DNA from: an uncultured Pirellula sp. | Lineage (GTDB): Bacteria > Planctomycetota > Planctomycetia > Pirellulales > Pirellulaceae | Direction of reading: 5' to 3' | DNA: 64,000 bases | NCBI GenBank assembly: GCA_903858115.1 | Contig: CAIOHR010000221.1 | Location: forward strand, 1-64,000 | In this document: one piece after another, positions 18,969 through 26,047 of the stretch | How the letters are laid out: each line of letters starts with the position of its first letter | Numbering within the stretch: the stretch's first letter is position 1 | Notes under the pieces: model-generated | Told to the model about the DNA's origin: nothing | What the model saw: only the letters and a program-made list of their open reading frames with translations | The model's database searches: none | Made by a program: the position numbers and the translations under genes

Positions 18969-19882
18969 GCCAACTTACTAGTCAGTCCGTCACATTCATC
19001 TTTGACTATATCGAAGAGCTTTGCGGCATCGCACTAGACGATTCGAAGAGCTACTTGATTGACGCTCGGCTATCATCGCTCGTAAAACAGTTTCAAGTCA
19101 AATCGCCTATCGAATTGGTCGAGAAAGCAAGGACTCCGTTAGGCGACCCGATCCGAAGAGCACTGATTGAAGCGATGACGACGCGCGAAACATTCTTTTT
19201 TCGGGACAAAAGCCCCTTTGATGCGTTGCAGTTCAAAGCGTTGCCTGAAACGCTAGACGTAACATTGAAGCAGAAGAGTAATAAACTGCGAATTTGGTCT
19301 GCTGCTGCTAGCACTGGGCAAGAAGCTTGCTCAATCGGTATGGTCATTAGCGAAATGGTCCCCGATATCCAACGATGGGACATACAGATTCTTGCAACAG
19401 ATATCTCGGAGGATGCGCTGACCAAAGCACGTCGCGGAATCTATACGAAAATGGAAGTCGAACGAGGACTGCCTCCTCAATTTGTGCGAAAGTACATGTC
19501 TTCTCACCCCGAGGGATACAAAGTCAATGACTCTGTGATGAGGTTGATTCGATTCCAACAGCTCAACCTATTAGATCCTTTTCGATTTCCACACCAATTT
19601 GACATCATCTTCTGCCGAAACGTCGCGATCTATTTCGAGAAGAATGTGAAGATCGACTTGTTCCGAAGAATGTTGCCGTTGTTACCACAGACCGGGTATC
19701 TGTTCGTCGGTGTCTCGGAATCCCTGTTCGATTGCGGTCCTGAGTTCAAAGCCCAAGCACATTGCAAGGGAACCTACTACCAACCCAACTTACCGAAACT
19801 GCCCGCAAAACAAACTATAGCTGCATACACGCCGGCACAAGCCATTGCACCGACACAAGCTCCAATCACACAGAAACAGTAA
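18965..19882 (+). CDS. cheR: CheR protein-glutamate O-methyltransferase (cluster 1)
   Basis: A 305-residue SAM-dependent methyltransferase that methylates glutamates of MCPs. It has an N-terminal all-alpha CheR_N domain (about 1-75) and a CheR core with TTRETFFFRD, the SAM motif IWSAAASTGQEACSIGM (usually SAGCSSGEEPYS; here A-A-S-T-G-Q-E), ILATDISEDALTKARRGIY, and FDIIFCRNVAIYF. The last about 30 residues are a Pro/Ala/Gln/Thr-rich tail (PAQAIAPTQAPITQ) not found in the second CheR. It starts inside the cheB stop (4-bp overlap). Confidence 0.93.
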   Translation: MSQLTSQSVTFIFDYIEELCGIALDDSKSYLIDARLSSLVKQFQVKSPIELVEKARTPLGDPIRRALIEAMTTRETFFFRDKSPFDALQFKALPETLDVTLKQKSNKLRIWSAAASTGQEACSIGMVISEMVPDIQRWDIQILATDISEDALTKARRGIYTKMEVERGLPPQFVRKYMSSHPEGYKVNDSVMRLIRFQQLNLLDPFRFPHQFDIIFCRNVAIYFEKNVKIDLFRRMLPLLPQTGYLFVGVSESLFDCGPEFKAQAHCKGTYYQPNLPKLPAKQTIAAYTPAQAIAPTQAPITQKQ

Positions 19883-19902
19883 CTAGCCTTCGTGAATGAT
19901 CG

Positions 19903-20223
19903 ATGATGAATCGTTGTATCTCTCGCCTTTTGGGAATATCGTTTGTTTCACTCTTGACCGCGATTGTCTTCGTTGGCTTGACTAGCCCAATAGCAGCAGA
20001 CTCAGGCCATGACGCTCTATGGGGTGTCCCTCAGGCCAACCATTATCTCACGATTCGTCCACCATCGAACAAGCTACATACCAAAAACGCCTCACCTTCG
20101 TTTACCGTTACTCCGCAAACGTCACAGCCGTATGCCTATGGCTGGTTCGGTCAGAAAGCGTCCCCGAGTTTGTACCGACATTTCGGTCATCAACAAAACT
20201 ATACGCAATGGACGTTACGATAA
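19903..20223 (+). CDS. Small secreted protein, planctomycete PYAYGWFG...YTQW type
   Basis: A 106-residue protein with a signal peptide (about 1-32, cleavage near PIAADS). The C-terminal block PYAYGWFGQKASPSLYRHFG then YTQW is, from memory, a pattern seen in short planctomycete secreted proteins of unknown role; I cannot verify this here. It starts 20 bp after cheR on the same strand and is the only gene between the two convergent chemosensory clusters. Whether it serves the array, for instance as an envelope component, is unknown. Two Met codons begin it; the first is used here. Confidence 0.65.
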   Translation: MMNRCISRLLGISFVSLLTAIVFVGLTSPIAADSGHDALWGVPQANHYLTIRPPSNKLHTKNASPSFTVTPQTSQPYAYGWFGQKASPSLYRHFGHQQNYTQWTLR

Positions 20224-20323
20224 GGACCATCGCGTATCCGCCTGAATACACTTTGGGTTCTAGTACGATTCGCTTCATTAGGCGACAAAACAGTAGTCCA
20301 ACCGAATCAACCAATGCCTAGAA

Positions 20324-20770
20324 TCAACTCGTTTTCTCGAGAATAATGATGCGAAACAGATACTCATCACCGATGAATGTAGTTGCACAGACCGGTTTGG
20401 AACCGTAGTTTAGAAATTGAAAGTCCTTCCCGTTCGTAACGGTCGGAAGCGATAAATTAGAAGGACTCGGAACGATGCTTTTGATGTTCCCACCAATCAT
20501 GTTTGTTAGTTCCGCAAGCGAATCCTGCCGATCCGCATCTGTCACCTCATCCTCATGCATGGCGAACATACGAGAGCTTGCTGCGGATGCTAAGGCAACA
20601 GAGGTCTGAAGGATTACAGTGCCACACCATTCGCCTACGATCTGAATGCATCCTATCATCCCAGTTTCGGGTTCGATGCATGAGTCTGTAGCAACGGGGT
20701 AGGTGTCCATTTGAATCATTGTGCTGAATACATTCTGAGTAATTGCTACAACATCGTCTGATTCTATCAT
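20324..20770 (-). CDS. cheX: CheX-family phosphatase (cluster 2)
   Basis: A 148-residue CheX-type protein with the catalytic helix as DSLAELTNMIGG (Glu87, Asn90) and the family turn LPTVTNGKDFQF. It probably dephosphorylates the cluster 2 CheY. The frame is open further upstream to 20950, through a dispersed repeat and into cheR, and that extension reads NIPARRVSEGIS, which is repeat-derived. The ATG at 20770 gives the family length and is preferred, though no good Shine-Dalgarno is seen. It is the last gene of the cluster 2 operon, 133 bp after cheR. Confidence 0.82.
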   Translation of the reverse strand: MIESDDVVAITQNVFSTMIQMDTYPVATDSCIEPETGMIGCIQIVGEWCGTVILQTSVALASAASSRMFAMHEDEVTDADRQDSLAELTNMIGGNIKSIVPSPSNLSLPTVTNGKDFQFLNYGSKPVCATTFIGDEYLFRIIILEKTS

Positions 20771-20850
20771 GGGTAATCTGGCTTTCGAGTAGTGGGTTGT
20801 ATGGCATGCGGCGGATGAAGTCTTACCATCCAAACCCGAAATGGAACTGA

Positions 20851-20885
20851 GGGATATTCCCTCGCTAACGCGTCGGGCTGGGATG
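20851..20885 (-). repeat. CCCGACGCGT repeat unit between cheR and cheX
   Basis: On the minus strand, AGCCCGACGCGTTAGCGAGG followed by GAATATCCC. This is the same family as the units at 3604-3717, 33811-33871 and 42661-42752. GAGGGATATTCCCTC forms a short palindrome at its end. It lies inside an operon, in the cheR-cheX gap. Confidence 0.6.
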
Positions 20886-20903
20886 TTTCTAACCTCCTTT
20901 CGC

Positions 20904-21734
20904 CTAACACGGACGGTAGTAAACGGCACTACCGATTTGCTGTTTTTCAAACTTGACTTTAAGGTTCATGGTCGTCTCTGACCCTCCGAGAAACAAGCAT
21001 CCATCGCTTCGGAGAGAGGCTCGAACACGATTCAGTATCGATGATTTTGTCTCCGGACAAAAATAGATCAGCACGTTTCTTAGAAAGACGATATCCATTT
21101 GGCTAATCGCCGTTGGAAACGTCTCGATCAAGTTTATAGTGCGAAAATCAACCATCGATCGAATTTCGTCGTTGAGCTTCCATTGGATTCCTTGCTTGCT
21201 GAAGTACTTCAACAAAAGCGGCATCGGAAGTCCGCGGTTGATCTCGGTTTGCGTGAATACGCCGGCTTTTGCCCTTTCTAGAATCTTGGTCGATAGATCA
21301 CTTGCAATCAACCGTACTTTCCAGCCCCCCAGATCCGGAAAATTCTCTTTTATCAGCATGGCGATCGAATAGACTTCTTGGCCACTGGAACAGGCGTTAG
21401 ACCAAATATTGAGAACTTTCTCGCTCGCCCGAGCCTTGATGAGATTGGGAAGGATGTTGGTCTTCAACGCTTGAAAGGGATGTAGATCACGGAAAAAGCT
21501 TGTCTCGTTCGTGGTCATGGCATCTACTACTTTTTGAGTTAACCCCTGCGAGTTAGGCTCTTGTAGTTTTTCAATGAGTTTGCCTATCGTTTCAAAACCA
21601 CATTCGCGTGCAATCGGTGAAAGTCGAGACTCCACCAAGTAGGATTTGCTACTCTCCAAGACGATTGCAGAACGCTCTCTTACCAGTTTGGCGATGTAAT
21701 CGAATGATCTGGGCTCTAGGACAGTGGTTGTCAT
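20904..21734 (-). CDS. cheR: CheR protein-glutamate O-methyltransferase (cluster 2)
   Basis: A 276-residue MCP methyltransferase. CheR_N covers about 1-75 (FDYIAKLVRERSAIVLESSK), followed by MTTNETSFFRDLHPFQAL, SAM motif IWSNACSSGQEVYSIAML (closer to the canonical form than the cluster 1 CheR), LIASDLSTKILERAKAGVF and MDIVFLRNVLIYF. It lacks the Pro/Thr tail of the cluster 1 enzyme. The gene starts 5 bp after the cheB stop (cheB ends at 21740), so cheB-cheR order is the same in both clusters. Start ATG at 21734. Confidence 0.94.
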   Translation of the reverse strand: MTTTVLEPRSFDYIAKLVRERSAIVLESSKSYLVESRLSPIARECGFETIGKLIEKLQEPNSQGLTQKVVDAMTTNETSFFRDLHPFQALKTNILPNLIKARASEKVLNIWSNACSSGQEVYSIAMLIKENFPDLGGWKVRLIASDLSTKILERAKAGVFTQTEINRGLPMPLLLKYFSKQGIQWKLNDEIRSMVDFRTINLIETFPTAISQMDIVFLRNVLIYFCPETKSSILNRVRASLRSDGCLFLGGSETTMNLKVKFEKQQIGSAVYYRPC

Positions 21735-21739
21735 TTTGT

Positions 21740-22843
21740 TTAGGCTTTCGTTAACATTCGAGTCGTTCGTCCAATAGTCATCGCACTTACGAGCTGTGCA
21801 GCAACTTGTGATAACGGAAGCACTTCATCGGCCAGTCCCGATTGTACGATGGCTCTGGGCATCCCCCATACCACGGACGTTGACTCATCCTGTGCAAATA
21901 TCCGCCCGCCGGCATCACGAATCACCTCTGCCCCCAGTTTTCCGTCGCGACCCATTCCCGTGAGTACTACAGCAAGCGCGTTTGCACCAAAGTTTTCAGC
22001 CACGCTGCGAAAGAGAACGTCGACGGACGGTCGGCATGAGTTTTCTGGTGGTATTTGATTCAACTCCACGCGAACCCCAGCACCATCCAAATGAATCAGC
22101 ATGTGATAATCACCGGGAGCGATCGCGACCATACCAGACTGAATCACTGAGCCGGGACTTGCTTCAACGACTTCGAGCGCACAATTCTGGTTGAGGCGGT
22201 TTGCAAGGTGCTTTGTAAACACCGGTGGCATATGCTGAACAATGAGAATGGGCACGGGAAATGACCGAGGCAGCTCTTTGAGAACCGCGGTAAGTGCATT
22301 CGGCCCACCCGTTGAAGAGCCAATGGCGACGACATCGATACGATTCTTGACTCGTGGTGAGCGAGATGCAGGCGATTGCAAAATTGCCTGCGGCTTGCTG
22401 GGAGGAGTTGACGTTTCCAGGGATTTGTCATTGAACCATGTGCACAATGACTTGATCTTTGGAATAAGTTGTTCGCGCACACTTTGCATGGACTCGTTCA
22501 CGCTACCGACATTCGCTGGTTTTGTAACGTAGTCATTGGCACCGTTGGCAAGTGCATCCAGCGTAGCTTCGGCTCCCTTTTGAGTGAGCGTGCTAAACAT
22601 GATGACTGGCAAAGTGGGATAAATCTTTCGCAACTCCAAGACGGTTGCCAATCCATCCATCTCAGGCATTTCGATGTCGAGCGTAACAACGTCAGGTGTG
22701 AGTTGCGAGAGCTTGGCAATCGCAATCTTTCCGTTGGGTGCCGTGCCCACCACCTCGATCTCAGGGTCGCTCGCAAGTGCACTGGAAAGTAGCCTGCGAA
22801 TGACAGTGGAGTCGTCCACGATGAGAACACGTATCTTGCGCAT
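21740..22843 (-). CDS. cheB: CheB methylesterase/response regulator (cluster 2)
   Basis: A 367-residue protein with receiver domain (about 3-125; Asp56 in VVTLDIEMPEMDG, Lys in YVTKPANVG) and methylesterase domain (about 170-355) with the Ser motif AIGSSTGGPNAL, the His motif VQHMPPVFTKH and the Asp motif VLTGMGRDGKLG. It resets receptor methylation under control of CheA2. Only 4 bp separate it from cheY upstream and 5 bp from cheR downstream, indicating one tightly packed transcript. About half its residues look the same as those of the cluster 1 CheB. Confidence 0.95.
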   Translation of the reverse strand: MRKIRVLIVDDSTVIRRLLSSALASDPEIEVVGTAPNGKIAIAKLSQLTPDVVTLDIEMPEMDGLATVLELRKIYPTLPVIMFSTLTQKGAEATLDALANGANDYVTKPANVGSVNESMQSVREQLIPKIKSLCTWFNDKSLETSTPPSKPQAILQSPASRSPRVKNRIDVVAIGSSTGGPNALTAVLKELPRSFPVPILIVQHMPPVFTKHLANRLNQNCALEVVEASPGSVIQSGMVAIAPGDYHMLIHLDGAGVRVELNQIPPENSCRPSVDVLFRSVAENFGANALAVVLTGMGRDGKLGAEVIRDAGGRIFAQDESTSVVWGMPRAIVQSGLADEVLPLSQVAAQLVSAMTIGRTTRMLTKA

Positions 22844-22847
22844 CGAT

Positions 22848-23216
22848 TTAAACTCCGATTCCGAGAATCGAGAGTTTCTCTTCGATCATCGTCCTAGAAA
22901 AAGGCTTCATGATGTACTCATTAACACCAGCTAAGAATGCCATCGCCATCCGTTCCATTTCCGTTTCGGTCGTCAACATGATGATCGGCAGATCCCGATT
23001 GGCTTTGTCGGCCCGAACAGCCTTAATAAAATCGAGTCCATTCATCACTGGCATGTTCCAGTCCACCATCACAACGTCAGGCAAACCATGCTCGATAAGG
23101 GTATCGAGTGCTTCCTGCCCATCTCCCGCTTCGAGTACCTCAAAACCTAGATCCTTTAAGTACTGGCCTACAATCCGCCTAGTTGCTCGAGAGTCATCAA
23201 TCACTAAAGCTTGCAT
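22848..23216 (-). CDS. cheY: CheY single-domain response regulator (cluster 2)
   Basis: A 122-residue receiver domain. Acidic pocket Asp7/Asp8, phospho-acceptor Asp52 in VMVDWNMPVMNG, Thr in IIMLTTETEME and Lys in IMKPF are all present. It lies between the soluble MCP gene and cheB, so unlike cluster 1 the cheY is inside the main operon. It is the likely output of CheA2, which itself has no receiver. Start ATG at 23216; the gap from the MCP gene stop to cheY is 116 bp. Confidence 0.94.
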   Translation of the reverse strand: MQALVIDDSRATRRIVGQYLKDLGFEVLEAGDGQEALDTLIEHGLPDVVMVDWNMPVMNGLDFIKAVRADKANRDLPIIMLTTETEMERMAMAFLAGVNEYIMKPFSRTMIEEKLSILGIGV

Positions 23217-23332
23217 GTTATCAATTGCCGAATGAACGTTGAAGAAAGTTAGTTTTCATGACGTCGCGGTTCTCCGAGGTGCAAACCATCATCACGCACG
23301 GAGAAAGGCGACCACTGGTTTACGAATCAAAT

Positions 23333-25495
23333 CTAGAACTTAAAGCGAGCAACCAAGTTTTGAAGCTCTGACGCCATTCGCGAAAGCTCACTCGAAGCTT
23401 GCTGCGTGTTGCTTGCTCCCTGCGTGGTGCTTTCGGCAGCAGAAGCAACCGAAGTAATGTTCTGGGCAATCTCGCCAGAACCCTTGGAGGCTTCCGCGAC
23501 GTTTCTCCCCATCTCGTTCGCTGTCGCGGTTTGTTCTTCAACGGCGCTCGCAATCGTGCTAGAGATGTCGTTGATTTGATTGATCACATCACTGATTTGG
23601 CGAATCGCATCGACGGCTCCACGTGTATCCGACTGTATCGTTTCGATCTTGCGACTGATGTCTTCGGTTGCCTTTGCCGTTTCCTTGGCGAGTTCTTTCA
23701 CTTCATTCGCGACAACAGCGAAACCTTTCCCTGCCTCGCCTGCACGTGCAGCTTCGATAGTTGCATTCAGTGCCAGGAGATTTGTTTGTTCGGCAATCGA
23801 GGTAATGACTTTTACGACCTTGCCGATTTCCGCACTGCTCACACCGAGTTTGGCGATCGTCGTATTTGTCGTATTTGCAACAACGACAGCTTGTTGCGAT
23901 ACTTTGGCAGCGTCCGTCGCGTTCTTTGCAATCTCACGGATCGCAGAATTGAGTTCATCGACTCCCGTTGCAACAGTCTGAACATTTTGACTCACTTGTT
24001 CTGAAGCTGCTGAAACAATGTTTGCCTGTGCGGAAGTTTCTTCAGCATTAGAACTCATCTGCTTACTTACGGAGGAGAGCTCTTCGGAGGCTCCTGCAAG
24101 AGCGGACGCATTATCGGCAATCGACGCGATACTCTTGCGCAAGTCTACGAAAAAGCTTGCTAGTCCATCTCCCATTTGGCCGATCGGGTCGTTGCCGGTG
24201 ACATCGATGGTTTGCGTTAGGTCTCCTTGCGTTGCCAAAGTGACGACGCCCAGCATTTGAAAAACCTTCGACTTCAGCTCTTCGTTCGCATGGACAGCCT
24301 CGGTATTATCGGTTGCGATCTTAACCACCTTGAAAACCCGGCCCATCTCGTCCTTCACTGGAGCATAAATGGATTGAAGCCAAACTTCTTTCCCGTCTTT
24401 GGAAAAACGCTTGTAGAGTGCGGACTTACTCTTGCCAGCATTCAAATCCTCCCAAAACTGAGCGTATTCGTGTGAGCTGCTGAAACTAGGATCGACGAAA
24501 CTGCGATGGTGTTTGCCGACGACCTCTTCGAGCCGGTATCCCATTGTCTTGCAGAAGTTATTGTTTGCATTTAACACATGCCCCTTCGGGTCGAACTCAA
24601 TAAAAGCGATCTCATTCTTGATCGCTTCAAGTATCCCCTGTGAGTTTTGACGCTCGAGTTCGGAGGTGGTGATATCGTAACGAACCCCGATGTACTTACG
24701 AGGCTTTCCATTCTCTCCCATCACAGGTGCGATTACAGCGTCTACATAGTAAGGTGTGCCATCCTTGGCTTGATTCTTGATCACCCCTCGAAACGTTTTT
24801 CCTCTCCCAATCGATGCCCATAGTTCCTTAAACACTTCCTTTGGCATATCCGGGTGGCGAGTCGTATTGTGGGGTTGTCCGATCAGCTCTTCTCTGGAGT
24901 ACTTCGAAACCTCACAAAACTTTTCGTTGACAGTAAGAATATCTCCTTTGAGGTCCGACTCCGAGACAATGCTCGTCAGATTCATGATATCGACTCGAAC
25001 GCGAAGTTCTTCCGCTTCCAGTTCGAGGGCTTTTCTCTCCGTAACATCCGACGCAATGCAGATGACTCGATTCGGCAATCCATTCGATTCATCAACGGGC
25101 GCAAATGTAGCTTTCAACCAAACTACCTTCCCCTCCTTGCTGAGAAGTTTATACTCTCCCGATTGCAATCTGCTGGCCCCAAGCGTACGAAACAACTCCT
25201 TGTAAGCCGCGGTCTCACGCGAGTTGGATTCGGCGAAACTAGCCAGTGCACGACCAGCGACTTCTTCTGCTTCAAAGCCCATCAACACAAGGAACTGGCT
25301 GTTCGCAGACCGAATGGTTCCTTCGATATCGAGCTCAAGCATGCATTGGGTAGCATGGAACGCCTCCACTTGGCACTTGTACAATGCAAGTTCGGAATTG
25401 GCTGATTTGTTAGCGGTTGCTTTGCTAGCACTTGCTTTCTTGGGTGTAGCGGCTTTGGTCGTTGCGGATCGGCTGGAGCGAGTAGCTGTTGTCAT
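23333..25495 (-). CDS. Soluble methyl-accepting receptor with three PAS domains and a basic N-terminal tail
   Basis: A 720-residue cytoplasmic MCP with no transmembrane segment. Residues 1-34 are rich in Lys/Arg/Ala/Ser/Thr (7 basic, no acidic; [19 protein letters not shown]). Then come three PAS domains (about 45-155, 165-280 and 285-400), a HAMP-like connector (about 405-460) and the MCP signalling domain with the tip [22 protein letters not shown]2 closely resembles the Aer-type PAS ([19 protein letters not shown], then [15 protein letters not shown]), a family that often binds FAD or heme, so a redox or energy signal is plausible. The basic tail is reminiscent of Myxococcus FrzCD, which binds nucleoid DNA. 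It follows cheW in the operon. Confidence 0.93.
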   Translation of the reverse strand: MTTATRSSRSATTKAATPKKASASKATANKSANSELALYKCQVEAFHATQCMLELDIEGTIRSANSQFLVLMGFEAEEVAGRALASFAESNSRETAAYKELFRTLGASRLQSGEYKLLSKEGKVVWLKATFAPVDESNGLPNRVICIASDVTERKALELEAEELRVRVDIMNLTSIVSESDLKGDILTVNEKFCEVSKYSREELIGQPHNTTRHPDMPKEVFKELWASIGRGKTFRGVIKNQAKDGTPYYVDAVIAPVMGENGKPRKYIGVRYDITTSELERQNSQGILEAIKNEIAFIEFDPKGHVLNANNNFCKTMGYRLEEVVGKHHRSFVDPSFSSSHEYAQFWEDLNAGKSKSALYKRFSKDGKEVWLQSIYAPVKDEMGRVFKVVKIATDNTEAVHANEELKSKVFQMLGVVTLATQGDLTQTIDVTGNDPIGQMGDGLASFFVDLRKSIASIADNASALAGASEELSSVSKQMSSNAEETSAQANIVSAASEQVSQNVQTVATGVDELNSAIREIAKNATDAAKVSQQAVVVANTTNTTIAKLGVSSAEIGKVVKVITSIAEQTNLLALNATIEAARAGEAGKGFAVVANEVKELAKETAKATEDISRKIETIQSDTRGAVDAIRQISDVINQINDISSTIASAVEEQTATANEMGRNVAEASKGSGEIAQNITSVASAAESTTQGASNTQQASSELSRMASELQNLVARFKF

Positions 25496-25597
25496 GATTA
25501 TTCCTGATGGAGTAAGTGATATCTAGTTTGTTGTGTTTGAGGATGAGGTTAGGAACGACATTTGTTCGGACGGAGATCGAGACCTGGAGTTCGATGG

Positions 25598-26038
25598 TCA
25601 GTCGCTGGGCGAAGTGACATTCATGGCACGCTCCGTATTAAGGATGAGTAGCAACCGGTCTTTCATCTTGTATGCACCGCTTAACATGTCGCGTGAAACG
25701 CCCTCCAAGGTGTCGGGCAGTGGTTCCAAGTTTGCTTGATCGATCTGCTGGACATCGCCAATTTGATCTACCAAGAAGCTGATCGCACCGTCTTCACCAC
25801 GAACGACTACATTCATAGGCAACTGCTCCGTCGGACGATCCTGTATCCCAAGCCGTCTTCGAAGATCAATCGCTGTAACGATTTGCCCTCGCAGATTGAT
25901 AAGTCCAACTACCGATGTGGGCGCCAGTGGTACATCTGTCATGTGCTGATATCGAATGACCTCTTGTACCGATTCAACTGCGACACCGTACATTTGCGTA
26001 TCTAAATAAAAGGTGCAGACCTGATTTGCGACTATCAT
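25598..26038 (-). CDS. cheW: CheW coupling protein (cluster 2)
   Basis: A 146-residue single CheW domain. Marks include VCTFYLDTQMYGVAVESVQE, SVVGLINLRGQIVTAIDLR (about 41-59) and ISFLVDQIGDVQQID. It couples the soluble PAS receptor to CheA2. It begins 9 bp after the cheA stop and precedes the receptor gene, the same order (cheA-cheW-mcp) as cluster 1. AGAGGTTCATC lies upstream of the ATG on the minus strand and includes a usable Shine-Dalgarno. Confidence 0.94.
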   Translation of the reverse strand: MIVANQVCTFYLDTQMYGVAVESVQEVIRYQHMTDVPLAPTSVVGLINLRGQIVTAIDLRRRLGIQDRPTEQLPMNVVVRGEDGAISFLVDQIGDVQQIDQANLEPLPDTLEGVSRDMLSGAYKMKDRLLLILNTERAMNVTSPSD

Positions 26039-26047
26039 GATGAACCT

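Noticed and set aside
20771..20950. N-terminal extension of the cluster 2 CheX
   Set aside because: The frame runs through a dispersed repeat and into cheR; CheX proteins do not have this part.
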